64,000 nucleotides of DNA from Tuctoria greenei (taxonomy: Eukaryota; Streptophyta; Magnoliopsida; Poales; Poaceae), in NCBI GenBank assembly GCA_036927565.1, contig JAYESD010000008.1:22710100-22774099 (forward strand), written 5' to 3'. Of this stretch, positions 20,854-32,800 are shown one piece after another; the first letter of the stretch is position 1; the number at the start of each line of letters is the position of its first letter. The notes under the pieces are model-generated. The model ran no database searches and was not told the DNA's origin. It saw only the letters and a list, made by a program, of their open reading frames with translations. The position numbers were made by a program, and so were the translations under genes.

Positions 20854-23800
20854 ATGGCCGGCGCCGGCATCCACCCGTACCACCAGCAGTGGCCGCCCGC
20901 GGCCGCGCCGCCGCCAGCCCCTGGCGTCGTCCCGCCTCCCCCGACCGTACACGGGGCGCCTGACGCTGCCGCCGCCGCGCGCGCGGGAGCCGCCGACGAG
21001 GTCCGCACCATCTTCATCACGGGGCTACCCGCCGACGTGAAGGAGCGGGAGCTGCACAACCTGCTGCGCTGGCTACCGGGCTTCGAGGCCTCCCAGATCA
21101 ATTTCAAGGGTGACCAGCCCATGGGGTTCGCGCTATTCTCCTCTGCGCAGCACGCCGTCGCCGCCAAGGCCGCGCTTAAGGTTCGGTTAAATCGCGCCGT
21201 TTTTTTCCTGCCTCTGGCGGGCGAGGGTTTAGATGAACCTGATACGATTCTAGGAGCTCGTCATCTTCAGGATATGGTGTTCGATGCGGAGACCAAGGCA
21301 GCGCTGCACACCGAGATGGCCAAGAAGAACCTCTTCATCAAGAGAGGTGCTATTTTTTAGTTTTGCTTTGCGCTTTTGAATTCGAGAGATAATTGTTTCA
21401 TGCTTTAGTTTTTAGGTTTGATTGTACATTTAATGCAAACCCTTTTACACATTGGGGCTTCATGTTGCTAGAATATTTCACAAGTTAGATGACAGGTTTT
21501 GATGGTGGTACAAAAACTTTGGTTTGAACTTTCCAAGAGTTTAGTGGTCTCAATATGATTCAATGTAACTTTATTACCAACACTCTACAAATAGTTTGAT
21601 GTGGTATCAGTTTATAGGGAACAACTAGAATACAATTAGTACTTTGGTGCAATCTTTTTAAATTTAAATCTGAATCATATGATCTCCATCTAATAGTTAA
21701 TGCATTTTCCACTTAAACTCCTCCACTAACAGTAGACAGGTGGAGGGGTTTAAGTGTAAAAATGCAGTAACCATTAGATGGAGATTGTATGATTGAGATT
21801 TAGTTTTTGTAGGATTGCACCAAAGTACTGATTGCATTCTAGTTGTTCCCCAGTTTATACCATTCTTCCATTACTATTTATGCCCTTTGATCGCATGGTG
21901 CTGCTATTACTATGTTTCGGATATGCATTTAGATTGAAACGATTAGTAACTATCATAGGTGTGGGAACTGATGCAAATGCCGTGGACCAAAGTAAACGTC
22001 TGCGGACAGGTGGAGACTATACTCATTCTCCTTATGCCCCTCTTCCATACCATCCACCTCCACCAGCTGTTTCCATGTGGGGAACTGCAGGGTAATTTGG
22101 TTTTTCCTTTCCACTCCCGCACTCCTTTAATTGTGCATCAAAGGACTTATGTTTTTTGTTTATGGTATGACCCAGTTATATCGCGGCACCACCTCCTTAT
22201 AGTCCCTATGCTGCCTATCCTGTGCCGCCGATAGCTATGACTTCACCTTCTCCTGTGCCAGGTCCAACAGCCTACGCTCCTGTGCAGGTAAATTTGACTT
22301 ATGCTGTCTCAGTTTCAAATAAAAAGTTGGAACTATCCAGTTTTTATTTTTTATTTTTTTATACGACTTGCTTTGAATCTAGTATTAAAGAACTGAAACC
22401 GACAGCATATGGTTTAACAAATCTATATACTTAATCATATATGTTCTATACTTGAAAGACTTTTCTTTTCCTCCACTTTGCAAATCAAATTATTTGCATA
22501 GTTCATCTTTAGGGTTTACAACAACAACAAAGCCTTTGTCCCAAACAAGTTGGGGTCGGCTAGAAATGAAACCCAACAATTTTGAAGAAAAGTAATAAAA
22601 AATAAGTAAAAAACAATAATAAAAAATACAAATAAAATAAGATTCTGGCATATGAATTGCTAATTTCCATGCAGTCCTATCATGAGCCAAATCTCTAGGT
22701 ATGTTCCACTTCTTTAAGTCTCGTTTCATCGCCTCCTGCCATGTCAACCTTGGTCGACCTCTACCACTTCTAAAATTTTCTCTACTCTTTATAATCCTAC
22801 TGTTAACCGGTGCTTCTAGAGGTCTCCGCTGGATATGCCCAAACCACCGTAGGCGATGTTGGACTAGCTTCTCCTCAATCGGTGCCACTCCTACCCTATC
22901 ACGTATCACCTCGTTCCTAATTTTGTCTCTTCTTGTGTGATCGCACATCCACCGTAGCATGCGCATCTCCGCAACACTCATTTGTTGGACATGTTGCCTT
23001 TTAGTTGGTCAACATTCTGCTCCATACAACATCGCATGTCTGATCACCGCCTATAGAATTTTCCTTTCAATTTTTGTGAAACTTTCTTATCACATAAGAT
23101 TCTAGATGCTCGTCGCCACTTCATCCACCCGATCTTGATCTTGTGGCAAACATCTTCGTCAATATCATCATTGCCTTATAACATTGATCCTAAATATCGA
23201 AATGTGTCTCCTAAGTACTACTTGTCCTTGTAAACTAACATTACTACTTGCCTTTTAGTTCATCTTTAGTGTTTATAAAAGTCAAAATGTGGGCTCACGT
23301 CCCTGCACTAGTCAGCAGTATTCTGCACTAGTCAGCAGTATTCAGTTATGAACCTTATTTTTTTTGTCATTTGCTTTCTTTACATGGATATCATTACGTC
23401 ATTAGACTTTTCGTACGTGTCACTATACTTTTTCCCAAATGTTAGTTTACTCAATTGCTTATGTCATATTGATTGCTTCATTAAGTTGGTGTTGAAAATC
23501 CGACGAAAATAAACTCGAAATGTTATTGATTAATCCAGCCGGGGGGGTGGGCCGCTATATATAAGAACCTCTTACAAGCAACTTAACTTCTCTTAGGACT
23601 CTATCTTCAATCTAACTAGGATCCTTCCCTTAACTAATTTGGACTCTAATAACCAATTGTGTCCGACCTAGACACCCCCTAATCTCTAGTTTATTTTAGA
23701 GAACGTGATTAACTTCAATACACTCTCTTAATCACGTTTTCTAGGACACACTAATTTAGGATGTAGACACACTACACCCTCAAGACGAATACATCATCTT

Positions 23801-26800
23801 GGATGGCCATGGGACGAACACATCATTTCGTACGTCTTTGGGACGAACACATCATCCTCGAGACGAACACATCATCTCGTACACTGACACATGAGACGAA
23901 CACATAATCTCCTGGACGAACACATCATCCGCTGGAACGAACACATCATTCCGGACGCAAATTTGGGGCGAACACATCACCCCTCCCAGAATGAACACAT
24001 CATCCCGAGCAATAGCTTGGGTGAACACATCACCCCACCCACGACGAACACATCATCACGAGCACTCTTCTCAGAAAACACCTCTATTGCTGCGAACCAC
24101 CACATCCTTGGGCACACATCCCTTGCTTGTGACTAACATCGACACAAAGTAGGCCAATTCCACTTCTCCACGCACCAGACTAAGGCAGGGTGTAGCCTTC
24201 ACCTCAGCCCCTACTGGACCTCTTCTCATTCAGCACGCTAAACAGCCCAACAACCAGACGTACCAAGGCCCATCTCAGTCCAGCACTGAGCAGCCCACAT
24301 GGAATGTCCAGCACCAGATTTGGGTCCGACCCGGTTCAGTCTTCTTCCACACGGTTCCTTTCCCTGCAATCAGCACGAGTACATCTGCCTCGCCTCACAG
24401 CAACGAGCAGCTCCCGTGGCAAGGGCAACCGGTGCCACCCCCAATTGCCACCGCAGCTCGCTAGTTCGATCAGCCTTAGCATGCGCAACTTTCCAAGCAT
24501 CAGTTCGCCTCGGACGATGCCTGACCCTCGAGCGCTGTGCGAGCAACGCCATGATGCGGAACCGCATCGGCCCAGCCTCAGGTCCACCGACTCGCGGATA
24601 TCGATTTTCGCCGAATCGAGTTTGCCCACGCCGCCTTGTCCGGATCTCGGTGGAAGCAGCGGCTATTCGCAGCGGAGCGTCCCGTATCCGCGTCCGACTG
24701 CTCTTGAATCTCTCGCCTCCGTCAAGCGTCGAGTCGCTCGACTCCCGCGAGCTTGAACCGCATGCCGCGGTCCAGCGATTCCCGCCGAGTCCCCACGTCG
24801 AGCCACCCTTCACACGGATTCGTCGAAGCTGCACCAAATCCGCGCTCAATCCGGCTTGAAATCGCTCGAGCCGCACTAGATCTGACCAGGATTTGCGGAA
24901 ATCTCTGCGTGTGGCTCGCCGTTCGTCCAGCGCACGCCCTCCTCGCCTTTGGCCGCCCCGTTGACCGCCTCTGCAATGGGGCTGTGCACCACCTTGCCTC
25001 TCAGCGTGGCACGCGGCACGCCACCAAAGGCTTCAGCCCACGAGCCACCGCTCGTCTCAGCCCCTCCCCGGGAGCACGTCCTCCCGGTGAAGAGATTAGA
25101 TGTCTAAACCTAGCTCTGATACCAATTGTTGAAAATCCGACAAAAATAAACTCGAAATTTTATTGATTAATCCAGCTGGGGGTGGGCCGCTATATATAAG
25201 AACCCCTTACAAGCAACTTAACTCCTCTTAGGACTCTATCTTCAATCTAACTAGGATCCTTCCCTAAACTAATTTGGACTCTAATAACCAATTGTGTCCA
25301 ACCTGGACACCCCCTAATTTCTAGTTTATTCTAGAGAACGTGATTACCTTCACCAGTTGGCTCCTTTGATTATCTACAATCTGGATCTGGATGGATGATT
25401 CCAGTGACCCCGGTTATCTTATCCAAGAATATGGGCCTGTTTGGTTTATGTACTAATGTTGTCATAATTTGCCACAAATTTTTGCCTAACTTGACTAAGG
25501 TTAGGTGCTCAAATTTTCAGCCACAACTTGACAAGCCTAAGGGAATCTTGCCACACTTTTTTGAGTCCTTGACATGTGGGACCTAGTTAGATGATAAGGA
25601 ATCTTGTCACAATTGTGGCTATAAATCAAACAATGACTAAGTTGGTCAAACTTGACTAAACTTAGGCATGGCAAAATGTGGCAAGTTTTGGCTTCAAACC
25701 AAACAGGCCCTATATGTTCTGTTTGTCATATCATTTAGGTCTGCTGTAGCAGTATTCTTTCCTGTGTATCCTGGAAAGTGTTCCAATAAACTAAACTCTC
25801 TTGACCACTCTCTCTGTGCTCACAAGTGTGAAGGCTATAGTAGTCGTAAGGAGTCCAGTTGTAGAGTCTTTTCCTAGTCTAATATTGAGTCTGTAATCTC
25901 CATATATTGCCTTATTGGGGCTATTATTCAATACATTCCTATTTATAATATGATAACAGAGCAAGGCTAGGGTTAGGGCTAATCAAATATTGTAATCCTG
26001 CCTGATCCCTTTTTAGCCGCCTTCACAGTTCTGTCCAGTTGCCATCGCAGCCGTCTTCAGCTGTAGTCGTGACCGCTTCACCTATTGTGTTGGTATCCCC
26101 ACCCGTCAGGATGGCTCATCCGGCCACTATTGCGGCCTCCAACTTCAGATTGTTGTTCAAATCATTGCCCGCTTGTCATCTGCTCTTTTCTGTTCTGGTC
26201 TACTCCATTCTTTACTATTTTTTGGTAGCAAGCAGATGGTATCAGTTTAGTTGCTTTTGCCTTCCGTGTTTTCTACAAGATCTCTGGTCGCATGTGTTGG
26301 GCTGCTAGCAGGATGGTAATTATTCCCTTGCGCTGGTTTTGGTGCATCAGGGAGCTATAATTGAACGCAGCCTCTCTGCATTGAACATTGCAGGGGTATG
26401 GCTTGCCTCGTATAATCCTTCCTCAGACCCCAACTCGTGTTGAAGCATCCAGCACTGGAGCTGTCCTTTATTTTTTTTATCGGTCTAGATATTGTCTGTT
26501 ACCTTCTCTATGGTTATTCCAAATCCTAAGTCATCAGTTCAAGTCTAATTCATATGTTAGTGTCAGTTGACTCAGTTCGTCTGTCGTGTGTCCAACTGTC
26601 CTTTAAATTTCTGTCCAAGTCATCAAATTTTTTTGTTTCATTTGTTAGCCAAGTCTCATTGATTTAGTTAACCTCAACATTATCATCATTATTGATGCGA
26701 CTTAGACTTCTTGGTCTTTTTCCGTAGCTGTCTTGCTACACATCATGACCAATGGCCATTTTTTGTCGTCATCATGATCATGACTTGCCTTTTACCGTAG

Positions 26801-29800
26801 TGTTTTATCTCATCTTATTCTACCATTTGCCATTTGCAGTAGTGTTTTATCTCATCTCATGCCACAACTTGCCTTTTGCAGTATCTTTTATCTCATCTTA
26901 CTCTACTACTTGCTATTTGCAGTATCTTTTATCTCATCTTACTCTACCACTTGCTATTTGCAGTAGTGTTTTATCTCATCTCATTCCGCTACTTGCCACT
27001 TGTAGTATGTTGGAATTCCAGCGGTATCCTTGCAGGAACAGCTGCTGTACCCACCGCAGGAACTGATCTGCAATAACAGATCAGATCTGTTTGGTTTTGT
27101 AGGTGCCTGGTGGAGTTAACAGAAGGGGTGCAGAGGTGCTGTAGCGTGGGCTGGATAGAGGAATAGAGCTGCACAGGAGACTGACGTCCAAAACAGAATC
27201 AGTCTACTACTGCAGATCACGTCAGCAGACCGGAGCCGGTGTGAGATGGAGAGGAGAAAGTTTCTGGCGCAGGAGAGAAACTGGAGAGGTTAAACTGGAA
27301 GGGACTTATTTATTCCTCAATAAAGCTGGCTATTTATAGCCCAATACAGATAGATCCTTCCATATTTAAACTACTCTAGAGATAGAAGTTAATCCTATCG
27401 ACTTCCAATTCTGTTTGTTTTGATCCTTCCCTAAACCAAAGATCAGAACCGAATCCAACTCCACTAAATCTGATCTGTTCTGATTTTCAACAAATCACAA
27501 CAACAACTACTACTACAACAAAGCCTTTATCGCAAGCAGCACGTTGGGTTAGGCTAGACCGCTAGATATGAAACCCAACATTTTTTTAAAAAAAGAAGTC
27601 AAAGAAGGAAAGACAGATAAGAGTAACAAAATAAGGGTAAACTAAGATTTTGGCACATGAATTGCTAATTTCCACGCAATCCTATGATGAGTCAAATCTC
27701 TAGGTACATTTAGATCCCTAAGTCTCGTTTTACGGCTCCTCCCATGTCAACCTTTGTCGTCCTCTGTCTGTTCTAATATTTTCCCTACCTTTTAGAATCC
27801 TACTGTAATCGATGCTTCTTGATGTCGCCGTTGGATATGCTGAAACCATCTTAGTCGATGTTGTACTAGTTTATCTTTAATTGGTGCCATCCTACCCTAT
27901 CACGTATCACCTCATTCCTAATTCGGTCTTTTCTTGTGTGATTGCATATCCACCGTAGCATGCACATTTTCGCGACTAAGGTTATTGAGGCGTCTAGTCG
28001 CTACCTAGGCATCTGTGCGCTCCGGCCTAGATGCCAGGGCCGGTCGACATGCCTGGCCAGCCGTCGCAACAATTGTTGCCGCAGTTCGCTCCCTCGCACC
28101 ATCGCTGTTGTTGGAGAGGAAAGAGAAGAGGAGGGAAGAAAGTGCTTAAGGTTAGGGTGAACCGGTGGGGATAGTTTTTGTTGGTGATCCTGCCTTGCGT
28201 AGGGGTGCTAGTGCAGATAGCCCTGTTGAGTCCGAGTTGGACTCTAGTAGGGGTGCGCACCAGCCCCGTAGAAGAGTCCGCATGGAACTCAATGGTGCTG
28301 CCACCACCAAGGAGGAATAACCAACTAGGACTCTAGGAATCTAATAAAGTCCAGAGATTAGTTTCCTTAGAGATAAAATAAGAGATATAGGTAGAGTTTG
28401 AGTTTTAATATATTACAATAGATTGGAAGATTGTAATGAGGACTCTCACCTGGCCCTTATAAAAGAAGACACCCGCGCCACTCTGCATGTGTCCCATCAG
28501 AATACTCCCTGCGCCCCTGTTCTGCTCCTGTGCGCTACTGTTCTACTCCGAGCTACAGTACGCGCTACAACACAGATCACATCAGCTATTTCCTATCAAG
28601 TTGCCAACTCTCTGCTCTCACGATCAGGGTCTTCTCCCCTTCTCTGTTCAGCGCAGGCCTACTGCTTTGTTCATCTAGAACAGACGTGCATTGAACAAAC
28701 AAGGGCAGGGTGCTGTATCACCTGTGAGGTGTTTTAGGCACCAGATTTCCAACAGTCATGGCATTACTTGGCTTAAATTCAATACCATGACGACGGAAGA
28801 TCAGACCCCTCCAAGCAAGAGCAGCGTCACTGACGGCAAGATCAACACGACAACCCATCTGACAGTTCGTGAGGTGAACACGAGAACCGGGTTCCCCATA
28901 CTCACCAAGACAACTACGCAGAGTGGGCTGCCATGATGAAGATCAAGCTGCGGACGCGACTGCTTTCGGAGGCGGTGTAGAAAGGCAATGCAATCGAGCA
29001 TGAGAACATGATGACGCTAGACATCCTTGTCAGCATCGTTCCGCCGGAGATGATCATGACGATCGGGGAGAAGACGACGACAGAGGCATGGGAAACAATC
29101 ACCCTCATGCGGGTTGGGGCTGATCGCCGAAGAAGACAACAACGCAACAACTTCGGCGTGAGTTCGAGGCCGCCACCTTCAAGAATGGCGAGGGGATTGA
29201 GGACTTCTCCCTCTGGTTGAGCGACATGGTGGCGTGCCTAGCCTCTCTAGGCGAGCTGTTGGAGGAGTCGGTGGTCGTGCAAAAGCTCTTACGAAACGTT
29301 CCAACATACTTCCAACAGATCGTGGTGGCGATCATGACTTTGCTGGACGTGTCGACCCTCACATTGTCGGATGTGATAGGACGACTTAGAGTTGTCGAAA
29401 GCGCCTTACACGACACAGTGAAGTGGAGGAGTTCATGATAGTCAGTTGTACCTCACTCGGGAGGAGTGGGAAAAGCAGGTGGAGGAGGAGCGGTCTGCCA
29501 AGTCTTCAAAGAAGGGCGGTCGCAAGGGCGCGTCAAAGGAGAACAAAAAAGGTCTCGGAAGGACCATTTCACGGGATCAATGCAAGAAATGCGAGAAGAA
29601 GGGTCATTGGGCCAAGGAGTGTCGGTCAAAGTCAGACCAGGAGCCGCAACAACAGGCTCTCATGGCTGAGACAGAAGAGGAGAGCGTCTTGTTCATGACA
29701 ACAAGGACAACCTCAGTACAAGTGGAACCTATACAGGATCGTCTCATGTGCCCACTTGAGATAGTGGAGGGACTTGTCTTCGCGCATCGCGGCGACGACG

Positions 29801-32800
29801 ACGACTTCGCCATTGACACATGGTACCTCAACACAGGCGTGACCAACCACATGACAGGCTCACGCGCTGTCTTCTTTGAACTCGATGAGAACGTCGTTGG
29901 GACGATCAAGTTCGGCGACAACTTGATCTTGCGGATCCAGGGAAAGGGTACAATAATCTTCGCCGCCAAGACGGGCGAGCACAGGAGGCTCATCCCGCGC
30001 CTCGCCACCAACATCATCAGCATCAACCAGTTGGATGAGGATGGCTACCGCATTATAGTACATGGATGAGTGATGCAAATATGGAACGAGGAAAATGTTA
30101 GAATTTCGAGACAAAATAGATACAAAAATTTCTTATAATATTGCTTTGATTTATTCCTTGGGGTGCCCAACTATATATAGACCACTTACAGATAAGATCA
30201 AACCCAAATCTATTTGGACTCTATCTAAAACACCTGTCTCAAACTATACCTCCAACCTAATTAGGACTCTTATCTATACTTAACTTGTACTGGGACTCTT
30301 TCTTAAAATATTAAAAAATAAGATTATTTCAACACATCCCTTAATCTTGTTTTCTAAGACACACTTTGGGTGGACTCAGCTACACCCTTGGGATGGACAC
30401 AACTACATCCCAACACACCTAATTTGAAGTGGACACAACTACACCTCCAGGATGATCACATCTTCACCCTGCACAATTTTGGGATGAACACATCTTCATC
30501 TCTTGGATGGGCTCATCTTCACCTTACACACAAATTCAGGTTGGACGCATCTTCAACATTAGGATGGACTCTTCATCGTGCACATGATCTTTGGATGGAC
30601 ACATCTACACCCGAGCACCTTTGGGTTGGGCTCATCTTCACCCCGTTTGCGAGTTTAGGTTGGGCACATCTTCAACCTGCACTCTACCTCGGAATGGGCG
30701 CATCTACATTTCGACCACACACTCGAGATAGTCACATCTTCATCTCGAGCACACCTCTCTTCACGACCACCTTCGTTGCCACGAACCGCCACGTCCTTGG
30801 ATACACCTTCCTTGTACGTGACATCATCGACACAACACGTGCCCACCAGCCCAGCCGTGATTTCTTCTCCACTGTTGTTCTTGCTCTTGCACTCATCTAA
30901 GAAAAAAACAGTAGAAAACTCCCCTTGGTCTTGGGCCCACACTTAGCCCAGCCTAAGTCAGTCTTTCCTCTCCATGTTTGACCCAGCCCAACAGACCCAC
31001 TTATGTCTCCTCTGTTTGTCCAAAACCTCCTCATGCCCTTGGGTCAGGTCCACCAAATCCTTTTGTTCACTTCTCGGTGCACCTTCAACACGCTATCACA
31101 AACCGAAGACTAAGGGCCCAACCCACCAACAGTTCTCTTCGTCCGTCCTTCACACGCTGCAATTCAGCCTCACGCCGACACATGTTCCAGCAAAGCTGCA
31201 CACCTCTGCCAAGCAACATCGCACGGAAACTGCGTTCCACTGCTGGATCGTCCCATCGCAGCTGTGCACCAGGCCGAATCGATCCAGCGCGACCGTTGAT
31301 CGATTCCGACCTGTGCCTGTAGATCTATTCCGCTCGGGCAGAGATCTCCCGCAGACGGATTCATGCTGACAGATACCTGCTCGAGTGATCCCGTCGAAAT
31401 CGCCCATGACCAGTGCTCGTCCTCGGGACCGGGTCCGAAGCCTTCTGCTTCCCAGCCAGATCCGCCTAAATCCACGCTAGATTTCACCTCTACCAGAGAT
31501 TGAACTCCCTTCTTGCCTCTCGCAGCCCCTAGGAGACACCCTCCCAGGGCAGCACACAAGATCTCTTCCCTATGCTCTGATTACCAAATGTTGGATTCTG
31601 AGACAAAATAGATACGAAAATTCTTATAAATTGCTTTGATTTATTCTTTGGAGTGCCCAACTATATATAGACCCCTTACAGATAAGATCAGACCCAAATC
31701 TATTTGGACTCTATCTAAATCACCTGCCTCAAACTCAAACTCTACCTCCAACCTAATTTGGACTTTAATCTATACTTAACTTGTACTGGGACTCTTCCCT
31801 AAAATATTAAAATCAAGATTATTTCAACAGAGAATCGTCTTCTCACACGAGTGCAACGCGACGACGGCAAGTTGTACTCCGTCAAGCTCAACATCATGCG
31901 CCCGGTTTGCCTAACCACACAAACAAAAGAAGACTTCAATACATTCTACATCGACGCCACAGGCCTAGCAGCTGTTGGACCAACTGTTCCAGGCCCTGGA
32001 ACGGACCTACAGGGCTAGTAGGCCCTACACAGGGCTCCAGAGGTGCTGGAACAGCTTTGTACGGGGCAAGAGGTCTTGTTCAAGGCGCCGGAGTTGATGG
32101 GACAGGTGCTGCAACAGCAAGATGGGGCGCAGGAGATGAAAGTCCTAAACGACATTCAGGAGTGCTAGATAGCACCTAGCAGGGGCAGCACAGAGCGCTG
32201 GAGGATCTAGGCGTGCTGCTGTCCCTGCGGGGGAGTATGAGGTTGAAGACTGAAGCTCTCAAAAGACTTCTGAGCATCTTCCAAGATCCATCCAGTTGGT
32301 CACACCGTCGATGAGCATCGGTAGCCACGTCAACGCCTGCCATGAAGGAGATGATGCACCAATCACCCCTCCCAGGCACGCTTCACGGAACCTGGAGGAG
32401 AGTGAGCCCAAGTTCATCACCACGGGAGTCTATGTCGTTCATGGAGATCAAGTCCAGTGAAGAAGATGAGATGTGGCATGATGAGGTGATGCAGCTTGAA
32501 GAACTGTTGGTAATCAAGGGCGATGGCTATCAACAACGAGGAGACAGACATTTTGACCAAGAAAGTTGGAAGATAGAAGACCGTCGAGATGAGAAGAAGG
32601 ATTGGGATCCTGGACTAGACGTGCGCCAGCGCCAGGATCAAAAGGAGAATGTTGGTGATCCTGCCCTGCGCAGGGGTGCTAGTGCGGCCAACCCTATTGA
32701 GTCCGAGTTGGACTCTAGCAGGGGCGCACAACAGCCCAGTAGAAAAGTCTGAATGGGACTCAATGGTGTTGCCACCACCAGGGAGGAATAACCAACTAGG

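Larger units (their letters stand above)
23490..25355 (-). mobile_element. Small non-autonomous LTR element, family A copy 1
   Basis: 1,866 bp; LTRs 23490-23720 and 25127-25355 (~230 bp); perfect TSD GTTGG at 23485-23489 and 25356-25360. The PBS on the minus strand (25113-25126, ATTGGTATCAGAGC) fits initiator tRNA-Met, so it runs right to left. No gag or pol. The interior has an array of covarying hairpin repeats (23758-24060) and a GC-rich part (24300-25100) without recognisable coding. It is the same family as 30096-31829: shared LTR blocks (CTATATATA, GGACTCTATCT) and a shared internal segment (24088-24150 against 30775-30840). Confidence 0.88.

Noticed and set aside
23758..24060. CRISPR-like spaced repeats
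   Set aside because: Eukaryotic LTR element context, repeats of 10-12 bp with arm sequences that pair rather than unique spacers, and no cas genes.
27008..27492. Treating this LTR as a certain solo LTR
   Set aside because: Flanking pentamers TAGTA and AATCA do not match, so the origin is left open.
30370..30900. 176-codon open frame with WAHLH-type repeats
   Set aside because: The repeat is better explained by the hairpin units; the frame is antisense to the element and not kept in the related copy at 23891-24136.
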